A stretch of 64,000 bases of DNA from Ciona intestinalis (Eukaryota > Chordata > Ascidiacea > Phlebobranchia > Cionidae), in NCBI RefSeq assembly GCF_000224145.3, contig NC_020177.2:2491483-2555482 (forward strand), read 5' to 3'. Within the stretch, counting starts at the first letter, position 1. The number at the start of each line of letters is the position of its first letter. A program made the position numbers and the translations under genes. Below are positions 13,301-24,100 of the stretch, one piece after another. The notes beneath the pieces were generated by a model. It was not told the DNA's origin. It ran no database searches and saw nothing but the letters and a program-made list of their open reading frames with translations.

Positions 13301-14344
13301 TACCCTGATGCGGAGAACAGCATCACTCGTCGCGAAACTGGGAAGAAAACAGGCGCCGCTAAGCAACGGGTGACGTCATTGCTACGTCGGAAACCTGTTT
13401 CAGCCGACGACCAAGTTGTGTATGCGAAGGTTGATAAGACTCGCAACCACAATAGCAACAACAACAATGTGTCGAAAACTGTGTCCATCGCTCAGAGGAA
13501 AATGAAGCTGATGGCTACAGCTGTTACTGCAGGGTTGCCACATAAGACGACAAGGAAAGATGCAACAGTAAGTTCCTGTTAGTTTGTTTGTACTCAACGT
13601 AGTTTGTGTGTTTTTTGAAGCAAAAATAAAATATCTTGTAATTTTAGCACAAGAACCATTACAATATTTCGGAAAAAAGAATTATATGGTAATAATAAAG
13701 GACTGTTACATGCCACTCTGACTAAATGCACTAAATATCAGTTAAAATAGAAATGTTTCTGTTTTTCGCATAAACTATTCCATTTAATAATTACTGAATC
13801 TATTTGATTGCAGGAAGCAAAACGACCAACTCGTTTAAGCGATTCTTCTGAACGAAAAGTGTTAAAGTCGCCAGCTATGAACACGAGACCGAAATCTGCG
13901 TTGATTCCTGCAGCCTTTCTTGTCGAAGAAAACAACCCATCTCTACTTACAGCTACACCAAAGCAATCTAAAAGCCCATTAGCCACGCCTGTACCTCTAC
14001 GAGCTACCACTGAAAAGCACGCCTCTGAGGAGAATTCATTAAACGCCATCGGTACCCAGCCCTCATCCTTTTTATGGGGCCCTACTGATGGACCCAGGTC
14101 TCGTCCGCGGTCCTTTGCCATGGTGACGTCACCGGACAGGCTTTCGCCGACAGGAAGTGACGTCACGATTCCGAGTTTGGCACGGACGCTATTTGCATGC
14201 GAGGCCGAACGCGATGGGGAATTGTCCTTCCAGCCTGGTATGCTGATCAAGCAGTTACAACCGACGGACGAACCTGGATGGTTACGTGGTGTGCTAAATG
14301 GTGAAGAGGGTTTGGTGCCTGAGAACTACGTTGAGTTTATTTGA
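124..14344 (+). CDS. ARHGAP26/10/42-like: GRAF-family RhoGAP (BAR-PH-RhoGAP-SH3), 5' end missing
   Basis: Fifteen exons fit in phase: 124-250, 840-942, 1690-1813, 5025-5156, 6325-6396, 7095-7267, 7876-8089, 9309-9419, 9868-10052, 10458-10616, 11120-11279, 11765-11934, 12370-12539, 12945-13567, 13814-14344. They encode about 1017 residues; the BAR start lies left of the window. Order: BAR (VQERKKFEFVE matches GRAF proteins), PH (CTRRITDSIDKRFCFD), RhoGAP with arginine finger in EGIYRLVG (about residue 391 of the visible part), a long charged Ser/Pro/Lys linker, and a C-terminal SH3 ending in PENYVEFI, as in vertebrate GRAF1. Family role: BAR-PH binds curved, PI(4,5)P2-rich membrane, RhoGAP switches off RhoA/Cdc42, SH3 binds dynamin and FAK-type partners in endocytosis and adhesion. 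The linker is longer than I remember in human GRAF1. The three vertebrate paralogues cannot be told apart here. Confidence 0.95.
929..1245 (+). repeat. Tandem duplication covering a splice donor in GRAF-like intron 2
   Basis: The end of exon 2 with its donor (AGAAGAGTAAGTCA at 937-950) is repeated at 1089-1102, and similarity continues downstream (ATTTTGATGTTTA and TTTTTCTAGTTT/TTTTTGTAGTTT) for about 140 bp. Confidence 0.75.
1519..1658. repeat. 140-bp foldback element
   Basis: AGTGCATGTCCGCTATGTCC at the left is the exact reverse complement of the right end, and AATATTC/GAATATT pairs further in. The inside is built of repeated GTCCGCTATGTCCA-like units. It lies in GRAF-like intron 2, 30 bp before exon 3. 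Confidence 0.85.
3280..3755 (+). repeat. Diverged direct repeat, two copies of about 200 bp
   Basis: TGAGGTCCGGGG(A/T)AGCAT at 3285 and 3578, and ATCACCCAAATTGACCTCTT at 3461 and 3722, in the same order and spacing. In GRAF-like intron 3; family not known. Confidence 0.6.
4337..4381 (+). repeat. Poly(A) tract, about 40 bases
   Basis: Uninterrupted A run in GRAF-like intron 3; no retroposed gene recognised upstream of it. Confidence 0.9.
4763..4970 (+). mobile_element. MITE copy, TAGTAGGGTGGGG family (orientation A)
   Basis: Reference entry for the family: inverted ends of about 30 bp (TAGTAGGGTGGGGAAGATGG in good copies), flanking TA/TATA, length 185-200 bp, no coding capacity. Orientation A reads TTTAGCACATAAT after the left end and ends GAATGAAAAGGTG; B is its reverse. 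Resembles the Ciona MITE Cimi-1 as I recall it. This copy is full length, in GRAF-like intron 3. Confidence 0.85.
5214..5386 (-). mobile_element. MITE copy (orientation B), right part shortened
   Basis: GRAF-like intron 4; the right inner part is missing some 20 bases. Confidence 0.8.
5874..5990 (-). mobile_element. Short element, GGTCCTAGGATTTAGGCC family
   Basis: Shares the AGGACC...TTTAGGC...TGGCCCATTA order with 51995, 56099 and 57545. In GRAF-like intron 4. Confidence 0.55.
7630..7821 (+). mobile_element. MITE copy (orientation A), full length
   Basis: GRAF-like intron 6, 54 bp before exon 7. Confidence 0.85.
10045..10255 (+). repeat. Two short tandem duplications at the exon 9 donor of the GRAF-like gene
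   Basis: TGTGACAGGTTGGTTG at the donor (10046) is repeated 47 bp downstream (10093) with its 30-base flank. A second pair, GGTGTGACATGTC, starts at 10168 and 10212. The spare donor would shift the reading frame if used. Confidence 0.75.
10831..10976 (+). mobile_element. MITE copy (A), diverged, ACTGTAGGG ends
   Basis: GRAF-like intron 10; shorter (146 bp), belongs to the subtype that begins near GTACTGTGGGG. Confidence 0.65.
12016..12122 (-). mobile_element. SINE fragment, head part
   Basis: Ends with the reverse complement of the head CCGGCGCCGTGG. In the intron before exon 13 of the GRAF-like gene. Confidence 0.8.
12601..12845 (+). repeat. Tandem repeat, period 106 bp, about 2.3 units
   Basis: TTTTCACTATAGAAAATATC starts at 12601, 12707 and 12813 with near-identical sequence between. 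In the intron before exon 14 of the GRAF-like gene. Confidence 0.9.
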
Positions 14345-15310
14345 CACATTAAAGGCATGTATCCTGCTAAAAGCCAACAATTCTTCCTTTTGCTTGGCGT
14401 ACAAGCCATAAGGACATATTGCGCCACTGAAACTGACTTTTTTAGTTCGTCTAGTCAACACTGAGATTGGGAGTGGAAATTTTTTGTGCATCACTGAGTT
14501 ACCTAGATATTTTCGTCCGCCGATAACTTATGCATTTTTTAGAGCCCCGATTAGCAAACAAGTTTCATTATAATATCTTCTAAATGCGTGAGCCCGTGAA
14601 GTGAACCCTGACACAGGGAAACAAGTTTTTTAATTTCACCTCCGCTGTTATCTTAAGTTTTTTTTATTAGTGTCCAGATTTTTTCAAATATCTGTTTGTG
14701 GAAAAAACACGATAAGTATCAGATACCCAACGCTGGGCGTTGTAAAATCTGTTTTTTTTTTCACCCTAGAAAACATAAGTTTTTTCGTTATTTTTCCATC
14801 ATGGCATTTTATCATTTTAGCTTTTTCCACACACACCCGTACACATGGCCCATATCTAAAAGCCAAGAACAAGCACTTTATATCTACCGTGCAATTTGTA
14901 CGTAGCAATAACCACCTGTAATAAAAGTTTCTATTTAAATCCCCATGCTGGCTGCTACACCAGTAACTGTAACAACAATCGACTGACACCTCTGTCTTTA
15001 AAAACCAAGTTATATTCCGATCAAAAACTAATTTGTTCACTAGTGTTCTATACAACAACACAGTTTTAACTACATCTGCACTAACAGTGCTAGTGTTAAG
15101 AGATACATTTACATTAACTAAGCCAAGTATTTACATTTTTGTAGTTTTACACTTGTCTTCAAATGGTGTCGCGTGTATTCCTAATCTCCATAATTTTCCT
15201 TTTAAGCTCGTTTTCTTCGTTACTTACCCGTTTTTTCTTGCTGAATCATGTTTGCTTTGATGACTTGCAGTATTTAAAGTCTCAGTTCATTAAATAAAGA
15301 AATATTCTTT
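14345..15310 (+). other. 3' UTR of the GRAF-like gene
   Basis: AT-rich sequence after the stop codon with no credible reading frame. An AATAAA at about 15292 is the first good polyadenylation signal, so a 3' UTR of about 0.95 kb is inferred. Confidence 0.55.
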
Positions 15311-18300
15311 CATTTAAATCACTGCATAAAATACAAACAGTCGTCCATAAATATTCTCCAGCCAAAAGGTAAGTTTTTCTTCCACTGTAATTAAACTCCT
15401 AATCATCCAATTAATTCAGTTTATTTTACAGGTCACTTGTGGTCACTGACAAGTTCTATGGTACTTGGAAATTATGATGGATTTTGAAATGATTGGAACT
15501 TTTGAATTGTAGCTTTAGTCGTCCTGCATTGCTTGTCCTGTTATTTTCAGGTCTTTAAACTGTGAAACTTACCCCTCAATTGGTTGAGTCACTTTCAGGA
15601 CGTGACTAATTAATGAATGTATGCAGCTATTTATGAACGAGTTGGATTGAGTTATATATATGTCTGCTTCTCATATGACGGTTCTGTGTGCTCTTGCAAA
15701 ATGGCGTAGCCTGATTTGCTCCTTAGGAAAATCCGTTGAATGCATAACATATTTTTTTATTTATATATTTAAAGACAAAAACGAAAAAAGGATTTTAACA
15801 AAACAATTGTAGTTGCTTTTTTACATGATGAATTACATAACTTCTATTTCTTTCGCCGTTGAAAATCTGTGTTTTACGCCTATAGGTGACTTGTATCGTC
15901 CTACATATACAGACACTCTGGTGCTCGACAAACCGGATACGACAAACCGGATACGACAAACAGGTTAGTAGGAATGTATTGGTAGATTAGATCAATTTAT
16001 ATTTGGTTTCAGTCTGTTGTTTGAAGGTGATGGTACCTTCACAAATTCAAACACTACAAAATCTGCTTGAAACTTCTTAATTGCGCTGTTACCGAAACTA
16101 AACCTAAAACAAGCTGTGTATACATATTAAGATTTGCATTTCTATTAACTTATCGCATGCAAAAGCTTATCTGATAAACTTCAATTACGCGTTTTCGTTG
16201 TCAGTGATTGTGATGTATGAACAACTACTGTGGCGTAAACGAAATTCCTCCCATGTTTTTATAATGGTTTTACCAGTGACCACAAAATTGGCTTGTGATA
16301 GCTCATAATAACAACTCTGGATTGGTATACAAACATAATTTCAAACAATTTTGTCTTTAAATTAAATACCGGTATTACTTTATGAAAATGCACGAAAATA
16401 TTATCTAACTCGTCTGGAATTTATGCGTAAAAAACTAAGTTTTGTCTGTTTTGGCAAATTATTCGGATCGTATTACATGGATTTCTTGATATGTAGTTCT
16501 TCGATACCAAAATCTATCTGCTTGAGATTTGTGGTTTCGTATTTTGTAAGGTATTCCTGAAATGTAATAGCAAAATTAACCGAATTCAAAACCACCGGAG
16601 TTGTTAGAAATACCACCTTGTATAAATGCGGCTCCGGTGGCAAAAAAAACGGTTGTTATCTGTACGCGATTTAAGCTATAGCTTAAAACCAAGACAAACT
16701 TTGGAAACCAAATAGCTTGCTAGTAATTGATATTAGCTTGTTTACGTTTTCCGCTTTGTAAAGTAACAGCAGCAGTAGCGTGGTGTTAAAGACTGTAATT
16801 TGCGGTAATTGATTTTGAAAAATGAAGCCTAAATTTTGTAATACAAGCTGCAAGTGGCGGTAATCCTAAAAAACGAGCAAATTTTCTTGTCTCGGAACTT
16901 AGTGCTGTTGCTGTAACCGTTATCGCGGTTGGGCTTTTAGAAAAAGGATGTTTAGTTTTTAAATCCATTAATACCGGTCATTCTTGTGTCGAGTACAAGC
17001 AGAGACCTTCCATCACACTTAAACCGGACAAGCACTCGTCCTGAAACTACGACGCTTCGAAAATAAGTTGCTCTCGAACACAAACTGGTGCCATGCCGAC
17101 GACAGGCTGCTGGCCAACACACTTCGAATGATGAATTTATATTTAATTCGTTTCGGGTCGAGCCAACTCTCAGGACACCGGATAGCGACCGCCTGGTTGG
17201 AATCGCCCAGCACCCACAATTCGCACAATCTCCAGGTCGTTGTATATCCTCAACGGAAAGCATTAACACCTTAGTAACCTGCAAAAGCCATATATGATTC
17301 TCAACTTCAAAATTTCGTGTCAAAACACTCGGGAAATTGTGAAATGTCAATCATAGTGACATGTAGATACGATCTCAGAAACAGTTCCCATCTTAATATA
17401 CCTCCTATTACGTGATGTTGGTCACATCCAGTCCTACGTGATGCTCTTTTATTGGTCTCCACTGTGTCTTGTGAATTTCGAGGCAGTCTGTAGTCGGTTT
17501 TTAAAGCTCTCCCATTTCCAAGTTTGTGGTCGAATCGAACTGTACTTGCTTTCAATTCAACTAGTTCCTAGCCCCCAAGTATTTTTCTCGTTTCCGATTC
17601 CCATGTACTGATACAGTAGGATTCTGATCAGCCCTATTTCCTTTATTACCTTTGTTACGCAAGGAAAGTTCATTACCAGAAAAATTCTGACTCACGTCGT
17701 CAGATTAGGGCAAATAGAATGTCACCACATAGTGCCATTTGGGGAAATGTCATTACTTAATTTAGAAAATCCTTCGAAAAATCGTCTTGGTCACCCAAAA
17801 GCACAGCCACGTTTGCAGCTTAAACAGGCTGCTACTTAAAATATTTGTTCAAATCTAGCCTTCACTTTTGGCCGTTAAAGATCTTATCTTTCTAAAATCT
17901 TTGGTTCGGAATTTTAAACGATGTTGTACAAAAACCCGAAACCTCTTTTTAAAAACTGAATTTAAAAAAAAAAAACTTGCCGCTTAGCGAAACGACCAAA
18001 TTTGATTAATCCTTCTCAGTCCGTGGCTTTGTCTGTCAAAATATTCCGACATGCTTTCACAAAGGCCGCCCTTCCAGCACTAATCTGCTGTCTAACGCTA
18101 ATTAACGCTTTTATCCTTTAGGCGAAGTCCAGAGTCTTCTTTCATGTATGTACTGTTATCTTTAGCAAAATCTTCACCTTGTAAAGGTCAAGGGACATTG
18201 GCCAGTTTAAATTTTTGCGATTATTTAAACAGCAGTTAAGCTAAAACGTCTGCATTTTGACAGCCGCTATATCTGCTAGAAATCCATCAGCACGTGTTTC

Positions 18301-19149
18301 GGTTAATCTGATTACTTAACCATCCACACGGCTTAGTGGTTGAACTGTATATGTTTGCAGTTAACGCTACAAATTCGCTATGATGCAATTCTGCCAGGTT
18401 TTTGGGTTATTTTATTAACTTCTTTAGAAATGACGATATTGTATTTTTAGCTTGCCACTGTTTGGACAAAAGACGTTCTGTAGTTCAGGTTTACCCTCTG
18501 AGCTTCGAATGACGTAGGTGCTATGACGTAACGATCGTAAAAGAACACACGCGCGGAAAGATTTGATTTATCACTCGCTGGTTTTACAGAAACTTTTCGA
18601 AAACCTTAAACAATGAGGCATTATATGATCGACTATAGAGATATACCGCGATAGCTTAAAAGGTGTCGATAAGGAGAAGTGTTTATCGCGTTTTGCTCCA
18701 AGATACCGACAGTTATTCGAACAATTTGTGCAGATATTTCGGCCAAGTTCTAACAGGGCAATTTTTCGAACATTTGACAGTGAAGCGGAAATTCGCTTAA
18801 GTTATAATATGACAGGCCATTTAATTGACCAACAGTTGTACAAACATTTCGAGCAGAATTTTTATAAAAGGTCAAAGTTATAAAAGGTCATATATACAGG
18901 CCTAAATACTATATCATAAAAATGAAACGTTTTTAGCTATTTTTGTCAAAAAATATATATCGTGACCACAATCACAGCTTAAAAATGCGATTGTTTGCGC
19001 CTGCAGGCAAACTGCGAACTGCAATCTCAGATCGTGTATTTCGCTTTAAAAACCCGTGTTAACTACCCAGTCCTTAAACCGTAAAACTTTAGTCAATTAG
19101 AATGTTTAACCTCTGACCTCTACCGGTTAGGTGCATAATTTGATTAACT

Positions 19150-19163
19150 GGGTCAAAGGTTAA
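19150..19163 (+). promoter_or_regulatory. Possible HNF4/DR1-type nuclear receptor site
   Basis: GGGTCAAAGGTTAA is a near-consensus direct repeat with one-base spacing, the form bound by HNF4-type receptors. It lies about 2 kb upstream of the GPCR start. A single motif match is weak evidence. Confidence 0.25.
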
Positions 19164-19384
19164 CCGCGTATCGGGCACTGCTTATGACGTAACAAGGGGA
19201 TTATTGGATTGTCTTATCTCTGTCCCAAAGTATACGCAGTGATTAGTTATGTCGTTTGACAGCGCTGTATGATAATACAGACTGAGTGTGAATCTAAGTT
19301 TTACCGACGATTTTTTAACTCTCCATTTTTATAAAGCCACGGAAAATTGATAAAATAGCTTCTTTAAGTACACTACGTAAAATA

Positions 19385-19576
19385 TAGTAGGGTGGGGGAA
19401 GATGGGACACCTTTAACACATAATATCCAAATAGCCGGATCGTGTTTTAAACAATTAACAACGGTCTATGGTAGTCGTGAAGATACGGTTTTATAATTCA
19501 TTGAATGTTCTTTGTTTACTACCAAATGGTAAGAGAAAACTAAACGAAAAGGTGTCTAGTCTTCCCCCACCCTACT
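19385..19576 (+). mobile_element. MITE copy (A), full length, well preserved
   Basis: Upstream of the GPCR gene; both ends close to the family consensus. Confidence 0.88.
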
Positions 19577-19730
19577 ATATAGTTTAAGCTTGAATTTGGA
19601 GCAATGAGAATTGAAGCCAGACGATCGAAGTGCCAGACCTTTTTTGTCTGTATGTTTCGCAAAAGTTTATTGTGTTTACGCCCTCAGTCAAATTGCCACA
19701 ATTCTGGTGCTATTAATGATACCTGCCATG

Positions 19731-19917
19731 TAGTACTGTGGGGGAAGATGGGACACCTTTAGCACATGTTATCCTGATCGTGTTTTAAATAATCAACAAC
19801 GGTCCATGATAGTCGTGATGATATGGTTTTATAATTCTTTGAATGTTCTTTATTTACTACCAAATGGGGCGTGAAAATAGAATAAAAAGATGTCCCATCT
19901 TTCCTCATTCCACCATA
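19731..19917 (+). mobile_element. MITE copy (A), GTACTGTGGGG subtype left end
   Basis: 155 bp from the previous copy, same orientation; right end diverged (TTCCTCATTCCACCATA). Confidence 0.8.
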
Positions 19918-20198
19918 TCTGTATTGTTATCCTATGGAGGCGTAACCTAACTTCTATGTGTGTGGTATCGCGGTACAATGTCTTGCCCGTCTTGAAAATA
20001 ATTCCCATCAAGCTATGCTTGTTCTCTCTTGGGTGTTGTGTACACTTGAAAGACAAGACATCAAAAACAGAAATATTTTAATCTGTTTCTCTCGGGGGCG
20101 ACCCTCAAAGGGGTTTGAGGTTCATAGCGTTTCTCGCTTGCCAATACGTTTAGTTTGCCTGTATAGTTTTCGATAATAGTCGTGTTCATTTGCAAGTA

Positions 20199-20400
20199 TA
20201 GTAGGGTAAGATATATAAGATAGAATATGTTTTTATTCTCTTTTCTGTACCTAAATTTGGTAGCAAACAAAGATTATCTACAGAATTATATATAGTCTTA
20301 TAGGTCGCGACTCTAAAATAACGTTGTTAATTGTTCAAAACTTGGCCGAGAAACATAGGGTTTAGGTGCTAACATTATCCGTCTTACACTACAGTACTGT
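20199..20400 (-). mobile_element. MITE copy (B), diverged
   Basis: Left end TAGTAGGG, right end of the CAGTACTGT subtype, so it may be a hybrid of the two subtypes. Confidence 0.7.
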
Positions 20401-21141
20401 ATGTCAAAAAAGTGCCAGCTTTTTGAGTCGCAATACTTGTTATCCCCGGAAGATTTAGGTATTAATTTAACCACACCGAAAATCGTTCAAGGAATAATTG
20501 GTTGTAACATTCCTATGAAAATAGGTATTGAGGAGTTGGGTTGTTGTGTTATTTCGCAAAACTCACTGCCAGGAACGGCAGGCCGCGGCTCGTAATGATA
20601 ATTGAAAGTTTTGGTCTGGCTTGTGATAACACAAGTATAAGAATTGACTGGTTAAGTGCAGTAATTTTCTGAACAAACAACTCGGCAGTTTCTCTACAAG
20701 TCAGTCCAGGACCTTTGCTCTGCCGTTGTAGGAAGCCATTGGTTCCCAATCGGTCGACGGATATACTTTTTCGTTTTTCAGCGTTTCCGAGGCCACTCCA
20801 AAGGCTTGCAGTTGCTCAACCATTTTAAAACTTACAGCTCTGTGAAGCAACAGCAGTGTCGGGTCTCTTGAAATTTGTTTTTTTCACAGCGGTTTCAGAT
20901 AAAAGTGTAACGAAAGCATATTATATAGCGACCAATTTCTTTGTAGTTGTTTTTTTTAAGTTTTTATAAATCGGTTCCAGAATTAAACAAAAGAGCAAAG
21001 TTTAAACTATTAACCATCGAGTGTTTATAGCGTAGTTTTTAGTTTCGAAACAGAATTTAAACGTCTTTTATTCACAGAGAAACTTATATAGTTACCTAGT
21101 TAATCTTCGTTCCTATTAAAAACAAACTTACGTATTTCAAG

Positions 21142-24100
21142 ATGGCGGCCGATTTAAACAACCTGCCAAACTACGACTGGGTTTACGGTGGCGAGGCGGG
21201 AACGGACACCTACATTCCCGGCAAAGAGAACGGCCAACTCCCGATCTATCCGGGCGATTACCCAGACTTTCCCGACAATGGTTCTTTATTGTCGCCGGGC
21301 ATCGGGCGTATGAATTGCTCAGGTCGTGAAAGTTTCTACCCCGACGTGATGGAGTCGTACCCCTCAAGTCAAATAGTGGTACCAATTGTTTACTGCATCA
21401 TGTGTCTAATCGGATTAATCGGCAACGGCCTGGTAAGCGTATTGTATATACAGTAGGGTGGGGAAGATGGGACACCCGTTATTCTATGAAACTGCCCCGC
21501 CCACCTTTTATACCGAAATTTGGAACTTATATTCGAACACTACACCCATTTTGTTAACCACAAGATTCCTATTTTATAGTATGGTGGGGTAAGATGGGAT
21601 ATCTTTAGCACATAATACCCAAATATCCTGATCGTATTTAAACAATTAACAACTGTCTATAGAAGTTGTGGGATACGGTTTTATAGTTCTTTGTTTACTA
21701 CCAAATGAAACGAGAAAATAGAATGAAAGGTGTCCCATCTTCCCCTACCCTACTTTAGCTCTGAATTATAACGTCACAATAATATTCAAAACGTCACAAC
21801 GACCATTGAGGTCAATTTTTCCTCATTTATTTCGAGTTTAAATTTTCACTGTCGAGCCTTATCTCGACGCTTAGCGTTGTTGCCATTGTTGACGAGCTTC
21901 CGTCGACACTGACCTCTTATGACGTCACAGGTGATGTTTGTTATCTTCGGGAGCAAGGAAATGACAAAAACCGTGGCAAATATTTACGTGTGGAATCTTA
22001 CAGTGGCAGACACCTTGCTGTTGGTTTCACTCCCTTTTAATTCGACCCAAAGGCTCTTACTGAACTGGCCTTTTGGTTCAGGAATGTGCAAGGTATATTG
22101 TTTATAGTTTATCTTTTATTTTTAGAGCACTGTGGGGGAAGATGGGACCTAGTTAGCACATGATATTCAAATATCACAACCGTGTTTTAAACAATTAATA
22201 ACGGTCTATGGGAGTCGTGAGGATATACCGTTTTTTAAAAAAAGCTTTGAATGTTTGTTTAGTACCAAATTTGAAGAGGAAATAAATTAAAAATGTGTCC
22301 CATCTTCCCCCACATATCAAACACCTTCGAACTTTGTATTTCTGTGTTTTTTTATTGTATTATGAAAATGCGGCCCACATATAATAGGCGTAAACATGTT
22401 TCAAATTAAAAAAAACACAATTTCATATGACATTAAACACACGCTGGCATTGTAAAACTGTATTTTATTATTACTGCTTCGAAAATTGCCAACCATGTAT
22501 TGAGAGACATATCATACGGTGCCGCATCAGAAATTGTAAAATGTCCAGAACTTCGGAAACTGTATTTTAAGAAAAATAGATACCATTGTTGCATTTCATT
22601 TACAATGCTGTTTAATTACTACCGTTATAATTTAACAACGGCAAAGGCAAACCGCTTCCTGTATGCCTGTAACATAGACGACCGCAGTCCTGCCAGGTGT
22701 CGGGACAGATTCGAAAGTTTTGATGTATTTTCGCAGCTGTTGAAAAGCTCAGCCACAACCTGTATTTTATACCGCGTAATAAGGGACCTCAAATCTGGCA
22801 ATAACGACCTGCTCGCGAGCTCCTGAGGAGCATAACCTTGGCCGACACTTTGAGTGGATTTAAGGTCGTATGAAGCTATTATAGGGTGACGACCCATGAT
22901 GATATCAAGCGTTAAATTTCGAAAGCCATTTCGTGACGATTTGAACTAGAGCGCATAACGGAAAGTAATTTTAAATTTCTGTTTTATTTCCAGCGTCAAA
23001 TGTGTACAATTTTAATATAAATTGGTTATTATATAAAATATATATATATAAAGTCTATGTCAATATAAAAAAGGGAAAAACTTTTAATATGTTATTTTTG
23101 CTTATTTTTAAAATGTAGAAGTATTTCCCAACCACTATTGTACAATCGTACAGTTTTTGCCAAAGGTTGAGAAGAAAAAACGTAACGACCGCTGCGTTTG
23201 TGCCAATTCGAAATATTTTAGTCGGCGCCAGTTGGTATCGAGCTCTTAATGAACAAATTAGAATCGGATGCAGCGTTATATTTGAATCAGCAGCTTGTTC
23301 TTACTTTCTGTAACTCTCTTAACTAATAAGTGCCAGCATAAGTGGTTTCCTACTTCAATCCTTTAAGTTTGTCGGCCCAGATGCTAATTTTGGTGCTTGC
23401 TTCAAACCGCTAGCTCCTATTACCTAATTAAAGCCGGATAAACAAGCCAAGATAAAGGCGCGCGCCCACTTTTAATTATTGCCAATTTTACCTTACGGCG
23501 TCAATAGTCTAAAGCTGAATTTAGGCCGCAAGCTGTAAGAAAAACGACTTAAAATTTTTAATCCAAACTTATATAACGTGGACGGATAGTGAAATTGTTA
23601 TTTTTAAGCGTTTAAATTCGAGTAAACATGTATAGTAGGTTGGAGGAAAATGGGACACTTTTATCACATAATTTCCAAATATTCCGATCGTGTTTTAAAC
23701 AATTAAGAACAGTCCATAAAAGTCGTAAAGGATACGGTTCTATAATTCTTTGAATGTTCTTTGTTTACTACCAAATAAGACGAGAAAATAGAATGAAAAG
23801 GTATCCAATGTTCCTATACAATACTACATGTATAAAAATGTGTTTTGACAAACTGAAACGTTCTCTTAAACTTTACCAATGGGTCAACAACACAAATATA
23901 TTCTGATCACGATTTTGCTTGGGCTATAGGTTTACTCTTGTTATAATTATCAGCAATTTCTGCTACAAAATTTCAATACACTTGCGTTTTCAGATCGTGG
24001 AAACCGTCAAGTATTTGAACTACTTCGCCAGCGTATTCTTCTTGACAGCGATGTCCATCGACCGTTACATTGCTGTGGCATATGTTGTTACTTCAGGGAG

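Larger units (their letters stand above)
15311..21141. other. Intergenic region upstream of the GPCR gene
   Basis: No supported gene. It holds three MITE copies (19385, 19731, 20199), a short tandem GACAAACCGGATAC repeat near 15930-15962, and several TGACGT-type motifs. The small open frames near 16.8-17.6 kb overlap on both strands and lack coding character. A 3' splice-site-like TTTTATTCACAG at about 21067-21078, upstream of the GPCR start, could be a trans-splice acceptor or close a 5' UTR intron. Regulatory use is inference. Confidence 0.5.

Noticed and set aside
13738-14250. 170-residue frame antisense to the last GRAF-like exon
   Set aside because: Shadow of a strong coding exon on the other strand.
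16786-17555. Cluster of overlapping open frames on both strands
   Set aside because: No domain, no clear splice structure, Cys/Arg-rich by chance of a slightly GC-richer patch.
22500-22826. 108-residue plus-strand frame in GPCR intron 2
   Set aside because: No recognisable domain, paired with an opposite-strand shadow frame, and it lies inside a well-supported intron.
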